A stretch of DNA of 64,000 nucleotides. Origin: Siphonodentalium dalli (taxonomy: Eukaryota > Mollusca > Scaphopoda > Gadilida > Siphonodentaliidae). The stretch lies in NCBI GenBank assembly GCA_032622095.1, contig CP136062.1, positions 37,698,918 to 37,762,917 on the forward strand. Reading direction: 5' to 3'. The position numbers and the translations under genes were made by a program. Each line of letters starts with the position of its first letter. The stretch's first letter is position 1. Positions 22,616 to 33,270 of this stretch are shown piece by piece. The notes beneath the pieces were generated by a model, which saw nothing but the letters and a program-made list of their open reading frames with translations, ran no database searches and was not told the origin of the DNA.

Positions 22616-25158
22616 TATGATGATAAACATATAGAGCGTTATTTAGTACTGTTTTCCTGATATGGAAATAATAAAGAGCGTTTATATCATTTTTGTGTGA
22701 ATAACCAATAGAACACGAACAGGCTCTTGTTTGCGTACACAATCGTACGTCTTGACGACAATATACTATTTACGCGCTGATTATGTTTGGCATATGAACA
22801 AATCAATATATATTTTAATATTCTTTCTATTGATGGTGATTTGAAGAATTATGAATATTTCTGCAACGAACGTCGCCCGTGCCTTTAATCGAAGCGCACA
22901 TCATCGTGCACAACAGTAGGTTATATTAAAGATGCATACAAATACGAATTAACGCTCCCGAATTACTATTTCTTTGGCTTGATGATATGGGGACCGTCTT
23001 ATCGGATTGAGCACCTTTAACTGGGATTTAACAGGGATGCACTGATTGTGTGATCTTATTTGGAATCATAAATATATGTACTCCGATCAAGTGATAAAAA
23101 CACGAATATTTCACTTGTATCACAATAATGCATGGTGGTATACTATGAACGATATACATCAAAACACAAAGGAGTACCATATATACTATTCTTCAATACA
23201 TTCTAAACTTGACAAAAACTGCCTTCATACTCTGTGGCAGCGACTGTGTTTATACCTGAAAATTATATCTGGGTATATTCGCGTAAGGTACTACGATTTC
23301 TGCAACCACAACACCGTGTTTACTCCGTCCACCCAAATGTTACATATATATGCTGTATTCAAAACCATAAATAGCAACATTGAGTCAAGAGCAGCTCTTA
23401 AAGATGCATAGTCCGTATTAACGCTCCTAAATTACTATTCTTTGACTTCGGGGGTAAAACATAATTGATTCTAGTTGAGGAACCCCACTCATCAAAGCTC
23501 AGAATCTATTTTTAAAAGTTTTTATTTCTCTACTTGTGTACTTATTTGTGGCCCAGAAAAAAGTCGTCAAACCGACAGTCTCGGTAAAAAATGCAGACGA
23601 AGACGGATAACTCTAACATCAAGTGGTAATACGGTCAAATTTCGTTATACTCATACTACGGTCATATTTCGTTGAACAACATGTCGATAAATAACACGTT
23701 TTGGGAAATGTTATACCATAGTTGACAGCGGTTAGCTTTATTTTGTTGTAAATAATCGATTCTGATACTAAAGCGTACTTTTAAGAACGGTTGTTATAAC
23801 TTAATGATATGGGAACCGTCTGATCGGAAAAGTACCTTTAAGATATGATATATATATGCACCCGACAGTGACTAGCAGGGTTAACATGCGTTTCCCAGGC
23901 TAAAGTAATGTGTTACACCTATTCTCATAAATTGTATACCAAAATGGCATCACAAACGTCATTCTTATACGTGAAATATGACTAGTATCTCACCTTGTCG
24001 GAGTTATTGTCATTTAGTTTATCGCGATTAGGTTTAAATGCGGGCAATGTACGAGCTACTGAACATTAAGAAACTAGACGGTGGAGCCCGAAGAGCGAGT
24101 CCATTTACTTTTCGAATGTCCAGTCACGAGTCCATTAACCGACTTAAAGGAACAGATGGTTTTCATTATATATATGCATTCAATGGCCCGTGTGATATTG
24201 GTTGTAGCTTATATATTAGAAATTACAGTTACACAAATTTTGGAAAATTTACTCAAGAATATACTATAATATTACAGTATATGATAGTATGAATGCAATC
24301 TTATCCACATAGCATACTTTGTGTGAGCCAAGCGTTTTTTATATACAAAATGTAAAGAGTAAGCAATAATAAAAACACTCAACATTCAGCAGCGATTATT
24401 TTAGTGGAGTGATTCACGGTGACCCATTCAACACCGAAATATTGAGTGTCGATGATTAGCGAGCGCTATACCGGTGTGTTGTAAACAAAATGATGGTAGT
24501 TTTAAATAAATTTCAACTATTGGGGTCTCACCGGTGTTTTGATTAGCACATAATATGTACGTACTTTAAAATAATTTTATGTGGTTTGTACTGTGCATAG
24601 TGTAAGATATTAAACGTAATCTATAGTAAGTGCTGACGCAATTTCTGTATTTTGGGAACCTATTTGATTCTATTTATACATAAGGATACTTTTGACTCAA
24701 CAATGCAGCCATATCGTTTGATTCCCGAGAATAGCAACTAATGGTATGTTTCAATGTGATATATAATCCTTGTATGCAAATGAGCAGCGCGCATCTGCCG
24801 AAAAAATAAAATAATTACGCGGGGGTTCATAAGCACTATGCAATTTCTTTTTTGATGGGGAGGGGGGTGTGGAAGCAAACTATTTCTCTAGTGAGACATG
24901 ACCATTCTAAATTACAAATGTGTACTAAATTGGGAGACATGATCATTCTTGATTACGAATGTCAACTTGTGGTATAAAGTTCCCATTCGGAAGATAGAAA
25001 CTCGAGGTAGAACAATGGAGCTGGCTTTTAACGGCCCAAAATGACACCCTACTCATCGGGACAATGTGCTGCGTAGCCTGCGCATCTATACGGTACCGGT
25101 CTATGTATTTTGTGAACAATGAAATTTGGAAATATTATTTGATTTGTTTATCGGTTAG

Positions 25159-25332
25159 TCGACGGTGGTTGGACGCATTGGGTAGAGTCATGTATACGAG
25201 TTGATGGGTGTCAAGGAGTAAAAGTCAGAAGCAGGAGCTGCACCAGTCCCCGGTCGCAGTTTAGAGGCAGCTCATGTCAAGGGGATGATACCGAACACTC
25301 GTCATGCGGATTGTTTGTATCCAATCAGAAAG
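25159..25332 (+). CDS. Divergent TSR exon 8 (right palindrome arm)
   Basis: A 174-nt open phase 1-1 exon between ...tatcggttag and /gtcagt. It encodes DGGWTHW (WxxW kept), KVRSRSCTSP, SSCQGDDTE and SSCGLF. It differs from a standard TSR in three ways: the first Cys pair is spaced C-x5-C instead of C-x3-C, the CxxS/TCG O-fucosylation motif is lost, and the C-terminal PCPG cysteine is missing, leaving five cysteines. The frame and phase fit both TSR exon 7 upstream and the CTLD exon at 26082. An inverted paralogue is at 17677-17850. Confidence 0.75.
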
Positions 25333-25869
25333 GTCAGTACTACTGTAACCATTATAGATCTACGAGGGACTGACTTAGTCGCACATATAGCCGACGTCGT
25401 ATTTATTTCGCCCAAAGTGTGATATTAATATTGAAACTGTTCGTTTACACTGTGTCAATATATTTACCCTGGGTTTCGCGGTTTACCAATACGAGTAGAT
25501 GTTATCCCGAAATTACCATTGCTATTATTGGTTATCATATGGAATCGTATTAAACCAACCCCGAAACGCATAATACCAGACCAAATATATTCACAGGGTG
25601 TGACTAAAAACCACCGAGACCAACCCGGAGCAGTTCGGATCCGGATCAGCCCAAACCGGTCCCATGGTGTATAGGCGGGATTTTAGAGATCAGGCACAAC
25701 ACACGGTTTGGGTCGCAACCACGCAAATGTTCCGATATTAATCCCTGACTCGCCAGAATTTCAATATGGTGTCTGCAGACGGACCCCAATGTCGCCATTG
25801 TACCGCTCAGAACTCCATACATATATGTAGCGGAACTACCGTCGACTACATTCGCAAAGAAACAAGTGT

Positions 25870-26081
25870 GAATCGCTCACCAAAGCCATGGCAGACAATT
25901 AACACAAACTTGATTTAGAGTGTTTGCTCTCATTTGCATGCGATTATTATTTTAATAAATCATAATCAAGTTATATATATGCATCAGTCAATTAAAAATT
26001 CCTTCGTGGGATCATACAAGTTTGCAATGAACAACCCACAATCTAATCGACAACAATACAAAATATACCATCTGTTAACAG
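25870..26081. other. Intron between TSR exon 8 and the CTLD
   Basis: Short, AT-rich interval right of the palindrome. The open frame through it is chance extension upstream of the CTLD acceptor (tctgttaacag at 26071-26081). Confidence 0.5.
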
Positions 26082-26252
26082 ATTGCGTCGGGAGCAACAG
26101 GTTTTGGATCGCTGCCTCGGGTTTGTGCCTCTACATAAGTACAGATAAAAAGTCTCAAGTCGATGCTATGGCCACATGCGGAAGGATGTGCGGGCGCCTG
26201 ATTGTCATTAAGAACGCGGCCATGCTCCAGGAGCTTCATGGGCATCTCATTA
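26082..26252 (+). CDS. C-type lectin domain, first exon
   Basis: A 171-nt phase 1-1 exon between ...ctgttaacag and the strong donor /gtaagt. It encodes the N-terminal half of a long-form CTLD: DCVGSNRFW at the first cysteine, SGLCLYIS (second), then the helix with AMATC...CGRLIVI and LQELHGHLI. This follows the usual order C-x-W, C, A..C..G..L..I, L..L. It holds four cysteines, one more than needed. It is completed by the exon at 31412, giving a domain of about 128 residues. CTLDs bind glycans, proteins or lipids outside the cell. This domain is predicted extracellular because it follows TSRs. Confidence 0.8.
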
Positions 26253-26368
26253 GTAAGTATTACACAACTCATAATACTAAATACGATGGTCTGGTGGGGT
26301 GCGAGCAGATCTGTCAAAACCTCGTACGAATAGGTTCATGGCTATCCAGAATGATTATAACAAGAGCT

Positions 26369-26668
26369 TAAAGGTGGATTATCTCTTTGTATACATGTAT
26401 TATATAGTTACCGGGGTATAAAGGTGGATTATCTCTTTGTAAACATGTATTATATAGTTACCGGGGTATAACGGTGGATTATCTATTTGTATACATGTAT
26501 TATATAGTTACCGGGGTATAAAGGTGGATTATCTCTGTGCAATCATGTATTATATAGTTACCGGGGTATAAAGGTGGATTATCTCTTTGTATACATGTAT
26601 TATATAGTTACCGGGGTATAAAGGTGGATTATCTCTTTGTAAACATGTATTATATAGTTGCCGGGGTA
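26369..26668. repeat. 50-bp tandem repeat, 6 copies
   Basis: Units of aaaggtggattatctctttg plus tatacatgtattatatagttaccggggtat start at 26369, 26419, 26469, 26519, 26569 and 26619. Each unit is the first 50 bp of the family D element end, which exists once in copy 2 near 33790-33850. Confidence 0.92.
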
Positions 26669-26797
26669 TAAAATATTATATATAAATCGAAGACTCCTGT
26701 CCGGAAATACTTCTATCGATTAATATTGATTTTATTTCGAATATTTTCTGGTCTGAAAAGGTGTGGTTGTTTAGCTAACAAACAATAGTGGTTACTG

Positions 26798-27171
26798 TTA
26801 AAGACATATTATGTACTTGTTAGGGTGCGTGAAACTTAAAAGTTAGTAATCTGGCGCTATGCCAACTGGAGGAATATAACATTCTACTAACATCGCCGAA
26901 AATGTTAAGCAAATCGACCATCCCACTACATAGAAAACATCGTTTGAAGAACGCTAAATTGTAAATATTTACTAATTGATTCGGGACGCATCTATCGGCG
27001 ATAAACTAACGAAAACGGTTTCGCAATCGAAAGTCACTGCATTTAATTAACATATAAGACTGACTGTGCTTTGTTTATTTGGATATTATAATTCTAAAAA
27101 TTACTAAATTGAACAAGATTATTCTCAATTTCTATGTGATCACCATACCGGGGTGTTTCACATCACTTTAA
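26798..27171 (+). mobile_element. TTAA element family A, copy 2 (nested)
   Basis: Begins TTAAagacatattatg and ends gtttcacatcacTTTAA. It interrupts element D: flanks ..ggttactg and cagttag.. are adjacent in D copy 2 near 33965. This is a clean filled-site and empty-site comparison that supports TTAA duplication. Confidence 0.8.
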
Positions 27172-27540
27172 CAGTTAGTAGTGCATGTTTGTCACAAATA
27201 AACGTTAATTAGACTCATTATCGGTTATAACTATGGAATAAAACAATACAGTCAATCAATCTGGGACATTTGACATTCGGTACGTAACTAAAGGAAGAGC
27301 CTAATTCTCTCTATCGCTATATGGCATTGCCGGAATGGTCTGTTCTAAAAATAGACACATAATGTGTCCCAATTAATCATCTCATTTCATAAAAAAATAT
27401 TCGAAATAAAATCAATATTAATTGATAGAAGCGTTTCGGGACAGGGGTCTTCATGTCATATTTATTATTTTATAATATAATTATAATATAATATAATTAT
27501 TATTTCAAATTTGTTATTAAAAGAGATAATCCATCTTTAA

Positions 27541-27888
27541 TTGACGTTTACATGTAGTATAAGTGTATCACGCGGAATGCAGCGTGTAGTACTGTACATA
27601 ATCTTAAGAAACATGCACGAAATTGAGTAATGTTCGTGTATATTTGACCAGTTGGGGTGTAAGATTGTTCTATTTTAGGTTTGGCACGCCAGCACGCTAC
27701 CATTCGTTACGCTATATACAGACGGGCCACAGGTGACCCAGATTAAGTTTGAATGGAATTCTGACAAGTTTATTAGCTAGATTAACACAGCGTTATATCA
27801 GAACCGTTCATTTTTATTCAACTTTGTTGAAACTGAATCATTTGGTCGAGAATATAAATATCGTATTGATATAATGCAGAGTCAGGTC
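27541..27888. other. Intron, nothing recognised
   Basis: No repeat or exon signature was seen. The AT-rich run at about 27465-27510 belongs to the end of element D. Confidence 0.5.
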
Positions 27889-28176
27889 AAGTGTTACCCG
27901 GGTATACTGTGACGCTCTATAAGTGTTACCCGGGTATAATGTGACACTCTATAAGTGTTACCCGGGTATAATGGGCCCCCCATAAGTGTTACCCGGGTAT
28001 AATGTGCCACTCTATAAGTGTTACCCGGGTATAATGTGACACTCTATAAGTGTTACCCGGGTATAATGTGACACTCTATAAGTGTTACCCGGGTATAATG
28101 GGCCCCCCATAAGTGTTACCCGGGCATAATGTGACACTCTATAAGTGTTACCCGGGTATACTGTGACGCTCTATGG
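27889..28176. repeat. 32-bp minisatellite, 9 copies, two unit types
   Basis: Units aagtgttacccgggtataat plus gtgacactctat start every 32 bp from 27889 to 28145. Units 3 and 7 carry gggccccccat in place of gtgacactctat. Units 1 and 9 share ctgtgacgctctat, so the array is nearly mirror-ordered in unit type. Each unit has a cccggg palindrome. Confidence 0.95.
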
Positions 28177-30476
28177 TTACAATTAAACATCTATACATTT
28201 GTATTTCATCTCACCAGGGTTAAGGGTGACGTTTAATTAATTTATTGCCTATAGCCACTATCCACGCAGTTAGGCACAAGTGCGAATGGTAACTAATATG
28301 ATTATACATGTACGTGGTAGTCTGCGAGTTTTATGAAGTTCACTGACGAGCAATTACACGTGACATAATATGTTGACTATAGAACTCACGGGCATTCATA
28401 TAGATTCAGTGTTTGGTGAACGTTCCTTGATGTATATGGGTTCAACGATGCAAGCTCATTCCTACACTACTGACAAATTGTTCCCTGGGACATCTAGTTT
28501 TCTATCTACTAGACAAGACTGTTTTCTTTTATCAGAACTATCATGGGTGAGGTATTCTCAGCGTTTGATATTTTAAAATTGACAATTGGGTGACCTAACT
28601 CTAATCATGGGTGAGGTATTATTCTCAGCGTTTGATATTTTAAATTTGACAATTGGGTGACCTAACTCTAATGTTATTGACCAACGTACATGTGCATCTT
28701 CTCTGAGATGTAACTTAAACTGTTTATCAAACTTGTAACATGCAATATCGATACCCAATGCTTAACTCAATTTTAATTTTCATTCAATTTAAATTTATCT
28801 TTATCTTGAAATAGGAAATTGAGTCTCCTTATTTTTCACTATAACTTTTATCGCTGTGGACATTTTGTCCTATTTCGGAATCATGTTGATTCCAATATGT
28901 TGCTAACTTTTACGATCACAATTTATATCACAGGGAACTGTTCTCTTCTCAGTGTTTGGTGGTCTAAGCACACGGTTAACATTGACAATTGGGATAGACA
29001 TGCCTCTAGTCACGTGGTAAGAGGGTTTCTGTCGGGGAGGATCCACCTTGGAATTTCCAATGAACCAGGTCGAAATGATCAAGTCAGATGAATTCAATTT
29101 GTATCCCCTTCATGAAGCATTCCATCTGTTGAAAATGTCTAACCTAACACAAATCAAGTGATTGTAAATTACAGTACATCTTTTCGGTCAAAAAAATACC
29201 GAAAGTACGAACATATTTAATTTTTCGTCTAAAAACTAACATTTTCACTATACTAGTTGAAATATCAAATTATCAGGACAAATTCAACCTACTTCTGGCC
29301 TGGGAGTTCCAACAGTTACTATAATGTTGTGTAAAATACGGAATGCTGAAACTACTGAACATGTTGGCCAAAGTTAAGGGTGGGAGTGAGATATACAAAT
29401 TCCCCTGTCTCAACGTCCCTGACGACATCTGAACCTCCATGCATATATTATCTAATTTGTTATTTAAACTTTATCTCAAACTTGAAACACGTAACATAAA
29501 TATCAGGGACGTGGCTAGAGGGTCTCAGTTGGGGAGATTTACACCATGGGAATCCCAACTGCAACCCCCATTTGAATAATACCAAACTCACAAGTTTTGC
29601 GGAATTTACATTTCCGGTTGGTAGCCTATTCTGAATGGCTCTTGTGGCCAATATAGCCAGATTGAGAACCATGGTTCTACCCAGTATTAGAACAATTATA
29701 GATTTGAAACTGGAAATTGCATAAAACCTAACATATTGTGGTCTAACTCCAGGCAAATTCATATGGCCATGGTTTGGCACGGCTTGAGCACAATTTGAAA
29801 TCTGAACTCAAGCTTTCCTATAGCGTTGGAAACTTCCAACCTGACACCACTCTGAGGTTAGAAATGTCCAACTGATGGCCATCTCAGTCCACAATTTTGA
29901 CCAAAAGTAGGAAAATATGCAAATGTTGGTTTAAAAACAACATATTCCCCTCTAATAAATTGTTGGAAAATCAAACTCCAAGAAAAAAATTCAACCTATT
30001 TTGTTGGTCAGGTATAAAATTGCCAACTGTTGAACAATTTTACCAAAGTTGGGGGATAACTGATAAATATTTAGAATTATCTTGGACATCGAATTTGATT
30101 GCTAGAAACTTCAACTCGTAGTGGAACTTTTATTCTTTTGTCATTGGCCTAGAACGAGAAATTGTATTATGATATTCACATTGAGAGGAAAACAAATATG
30201 GTTTAAAACGCAATGACAACGACATCTGAAACGCGTCATGTTATAGTCCGTATTAAATTTGACGGCTAGTCCTGCCTAACTCATGGTCGGGGTCTGTATT
30301 TGTAGATATTTCAGCGCAGTAACCAATTATGGTTGTAGACGCACTAGTCCAGGCGCTACTACGGCCGAGTAACTTTATAACCGTTCTTTAACGTGTACAC
30401 GGATCAGCCATTAATGTCCACAACCGATCGGACAGCGTACTGCACCCACGACAACATACCTGGACACATTTTGTAA
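28177..30476. other. Long intron segment with weak repeats
   Basis: A direct duplication of about 65 bp built on atcatgggtgaggtatt.ctcagcgtttgatatttt lies at about 28540-28672. Related, degenerate blocks (ttatc.aac.tgaaac/tgtaacat...) recur near 28725 and 29470. I found no exon with splice sites and domain similarity here. Confidence 0.5.
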
Positions 30477-30612
30477 TGTAGGACGTCGGCATTTTGCATT
30501 CGGATCTTTATTCAGTTATCTCGAATGAGGCTTTTCAGCCTGACAAACTTGGTGACCGAGTCTGAATACCCTGACCAGGTTGCGATCCCCGGTCTGCTAA
30601 CACGACATACCA
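30477..30612 (+). pseudogene. Possible relic of a second CTLD first exon
   Basis: An open frame ends at an A/gtaagc donor in phase 1, as at 26252/26253. Its end (LTNLVTESEYPDQ...IPGLLTRHT) resembles the CTLD segment between the helix cysteine and the WIG strand. The expected N-terminal cysteines and a convincing acceptor are missing; upstream it only reads back to a stop at 30474. It may be a decayed or alternative exon A. Chance similarity is possible. Confidence 0.35.
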
Positions 30613-30972
30613 GTAAGCTTCATCTCGGCTGCCGACCACCGATAGAGTTTATCAACGGAATAACGCAATATAGGTCCGCTTGCTGGCCCTTAAATGTACG
30701 ACGTTTAACGTAGTCTCGTATAAGCCCGTCTTGTCTATATCTCATCAAATGCACATTCCGTGAATGAAACAGTGTGTGCTACTCCCGGTTTTACGTCACC
30801 CAGTTAGCGTCGCCTACAACAATGTTGAATATTTTTTAACCAAAGATGGGGGAGAGGTGAATCACCCCCAAAAACCCTTGTCACCACGTCCCTGGTTGTT
30901 CCAATTAAAACATCATCCAGTTAAAGTTGTCTCCGTTTTTTTCTTGTGTTGTTCATAGTTACCGGCTAGCTG

Positions 30973-31150
30973 GAAGTGATACCGGCCGCTCCTTTAGAAT
31001 GTTATAGTTTGAAGTGATACCGGCCGCTCGTTTAGAATGTTATAGTTTGAAGTGATACCGCCCGCTCGTTTAGAATGTTATAGTTTGAAGTGATACCGGC
31101 CGCTCGTTTAGAATGTTATAGTTTGAAGTGATACCGGCCGCTCGTTTAGA
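30973..31150. repeat. 38-bp minisatellite, 4.7 copies
   Basis: Units gaagtgataccggccgctcg plus tttagaatgttatagttt start at 30973, 31011, 31049, 31087 and 31125 (partial). It is immediately followed by the 97-bp acceptor repeat. Confidence 0.95.
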
Positions 31151-31441
31151 CCCATGCAGTGTGCTGCCCCTGATACGACCTCATTCAGTTAATGTCACAT
31201 TATGTTCTTTATTACAGCCTATTATTACCGTATAGATGGGAGTGAGACCCATGCAGTGTGCTGCCCCTGATACGACCTCATTCAGTTAATGTCACATTAT
31301 ATTCTCTATTACAGACACAGGTTACTGGATAGACGGGAGTGAGACCCATGCAGTGTGCTGCCCCTGATACGACCTCATTCAGTTAACGTCGCATTATATT
31401 CTCCATTACAGCCCATACATGGTACTGGATAGATGGGAGCG
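31151..31441 (+). repeat. 97-bp repeat carrying the CTLD last-exon acceptor, 3 copies
   Basis: Units start at 31151, 31248 and 31345. Each holds tcattcagttaa.gtc.cattat, a pyrimidine-rich ttct.tattacag acceptor (ends 31217, 31314, 31411) and a version of the exon start encoding Y.. IDGS. The third acceptor leads into the full exon. In the first two, the frame runs ...IDGSETHAVCCP and stops (TGA). They are therefore decoys or would yield truncated lectin isoforms. Confidence 0.85.
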
Positions 31442-31629
31442 ACGCGGTGCACGAGGGGAGCTGGGTCAATACGGACGGCAGCTCGATGTGGACCAATAAA
31501 TGGCACCCCGGGTGGGGGAATAGCGGGACCTCAAATAACTGTGCGGAGCTGCATGGTACTCTGTACGACTATGCCGATATCCCATGTACAAACACCAGGC
31601 GGTATATCTGCGAAATCATTACCGGATAG
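31412..31629 (+). CDS. C-type lectin domain, last exon with stop
   Basis: Entered in phase 1 after ...ctccattacag and open for 71 residues to TAG at 31627. It shows the C-terminal CTLD core in order: WYWIDGSD (the WIG-type strand), SWVNTDGS, W..KWHPGWGN, NNCAEL, IPC, and RRYICEI. Three cysteines pair in the canonical way with those of the first exon. The calcium and sugar-binding triplet (EPN or QPD) and the WND motif are absent, so calcium-dependent sugar binding is not predicted. The protein ends three residues after the ICEI strand, so the CTLD is the C-terminus. Confidence 0.88.
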
Positions 31630-31740
31630 CCTACATATCCGGTATGGTGTCCCAATATGTATATGTGCTCTCCGTATTATCAACCACCCACCTGCGTCCA
31701 CAGGTATTAGTTCTACATATGTATAAATATAAATCAGACA
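31630..31740 (+). other. Start of the 3' UTR
   Basis: Follows the TAG stop. No AATAAA is near. The first clear plus-strand AATAAA is at 32918-32923 (gtacaataaatttg), 1.3 kb on, so the UTR would include the repeats below. Low certainty. Confidence 0.35.
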
Positions 31741-32775
31741 TCTTCAACAGGTCTGGGTAAACCATTAATCGATCTATAATAGCACGGTTGGGCTAAAATA
31801 GACCGATCGGTCTTTCACAGCCAGCATGCATGTGGGGTAAGGGGGGGGGGGGGGCAAACCTTTACGATGAATCACAAAACAACTTGCGAGAAATCACAAA
31901 CACCTTTGCCAAAACTTGCAAACCTTTACGATAAATCTCAAACATCTTTACGATAACTCTCAGTCTGCGTACTGGGTGATTATATTTTGCGATTTATCGC
32001 AAAGATGTTTGAGATTTGTCGCAAATGTTTTTGGCGCTAATGGGCTTCTGTAAACATTATAAATCAGACATTTCCCTGACCTGTTGCCTGCACGTGGAGT
32101 AAAATTTGTCTCAAATAATCGTCCAAATTTCTTAATTTGTGTGAACATTATAAATCAGACAGTTTGAGTGAACAACCTATCAATCTATAATTGCCCGGTC
32201 GGGCTAAAATAGACCGATCAGTCATTCACAGCCAGATGCCTGTGTGATGGGGGAGCAAACCTTTGCGATAAATCGCAAAACTTTGCAAAAAATCGCAAAA
32301 CTATGCAAAAAATCACAAACACCTTTGCGATAACACGCAAACCTTTACGATAAATCTCAAACATTTTTACGATAACTCTCAGACTGCATACTGGGTGATT
32401 ATATTTTGCGATTTATCACAAAGATTTTTGAGATTTGTCGCTTTTTTTTTTGGCGCTAATAGGCTTCAGTAAACTTTATAAATCAGACATTTCCCTGACC
32501 TGTTGCCTGCACAACCTATCAATCTATAATTGCAGTCGGGCTAAAATAGACCGATCGGTCATTCACAGCCAGCATGCATGTGTGATGAGGGGAGCAAATC
32601 TTTGCGATAAATTACAAAACGACTTTGCGAAAAATCACAAACACCTTTGCGAGAACTCACAAACCTTTGCGATAAATCTCAAGCATCTTTACGATAACTC
32701 TAAAACAACTTGGTGATTATACTTAACAATTAATCGCAAGCATGTTTGAGATTTATCACAAAAGTTTGTGATTTA
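31740..32775. repeat. Three tandem copies of a unit rich in inverted TTTGCGATAAATCGCAAA-like motifs
   Basis: The marker gggctaaaatagaccgatc recurs at about 31791, 32204 and 32536, followed each time by cagccag.atgc.tgtg and a run of cctttgcgataaatcgcaa or ctttacgataaatctcaaac, then ctgggtgattatattttgcg and the inverted tgcgatttatc.caaagat. Each unit can fold on itself. A run of 14 G lies at 31841-31854. Confidence 0.8.
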
Positions 32776-33270
32776 TTGAAGATTACCTTTTATGGCTATA
32801 TATCGGGTTAACAACAAAGGGAACTATACAACAAACTTACGGAGAGATTACATATGAATTATGATTTATTATGGTATTATATATATTCTGACTGAGTTTT
32901 GTTGTATTATTTTGTACAATAAATTTGACAGTTATAAAGTGAATTGATATAAAAGATGGATGAAGCTGCAATTTTCTGAGTCCAATAAGGCTAAAAATTC
33001 GCATATTGATGTCGGGGGGGGGGGGTGGTGATTTTCCGAATTTTGGGACCCACCCACCCTTAATTCCATTTAATTTTTATCCATCCAATTGTTCACCCTA
33101 AACCACGAAAGCAACAAATTACGGAGGCAGCCGTGATGTATTTTTATTTCCAACCCTTCTAGAATGATAACTGCAACAATTTAGAACATTGAATTAGCAT
33201 TTTCACTGGATTTGATCATCTGGAAAAAAGGCAATAACATATATTGGAACCCACAGCTAGTTGAAGCTTA
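32776..33270. other. Intergenic, nothing recognised
   Basis: Contains a run of about 13 G at 33013-33025. No genes or clear repeats. Confidence 0.5.
32918..32923 (+). terminator. Candidate polyadenylation signal AATAAA
   Basis: First canonical AATAAA found downstream of the TAG at 31627, in an AT-rich setting. It is only a candidate for the TSR-CTLD gene, because the interval is repetitive. Confidence 0.3.

Larger units (their letters stand above)
17110..25870. repeat. Giant imperfect palindrome, arms of about 4.9 and 3.7 kb
   Basis: The left arm (about 17110-22050) is the reverse complement of the right arm (about 22165-25870), with a short centre near 22050-22165. Paired landmarks include 17120-17240 with 25740-25865, TSR exons 17677-17850 with 25159-25332, 18240-18405 with about 24590-24780, 19740-19980 with 24040-24270, 20222-20640 with about 23400-23840, and 21360-21640 with 22860-23130. 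Length differences come from insertions: about 18407-19427 and 20871-21319 in the left arm, and 22349-22615 in the right arm. The arms are diverged, with many substitutions, so this is not an assembly mirror artefact. Confidence 0.9.
26368..27540. mobile_element. TTAA element family D, copy 1, with an amplified left end
   Basis: TTAA at 26368 and 27537-27540. Long inverted ends: aggtggattatctcttt at the left and aaagagataatccatct at the right, plus an inner pair around ttaatattgattttatttcg (about 26720) and cgaaataaaatcaatattaa (about 27402). A family A element (26798-27171) is nested inside at a TTAA. Copy 2 at 33789-34267 lacks both the insertion and the end amplification. Confidence 0.8.
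5841..31629 (+). other. Gene model: multi-TSR protein with C-terminal C-type lectin domain (3' part)
   Basis: Plus-strand exons at 5841, 8260, 11233, 12765, 13368, 14803, possibly 15452, then 25159, 26082 and 31412 are all compatible in phase 1 and end with a TAG at 31627-31629. Each TSR is one exon. The CTLD is split into two exons, with 57 and 71 residues, together the normal CTLD length of about 125. Such modular phase 1-1 exons are typical of extracellular proteins built by exon shuffling. The promoter, start codon and signal peptide are not in the window. That all exons belong to one transcript is inference: the 7-kb inverted insertion region and the 5-kb intron could instead separate two genes. 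Confidence 0.6.

Noticed and set aside
22506-22742. Minus-strand 78-aa ORF as a LINE protein end
   Set aside because: Too short to assign to a reverse transcriptase, and it crosses the insertion boundary. Only the tail structure was annotated.
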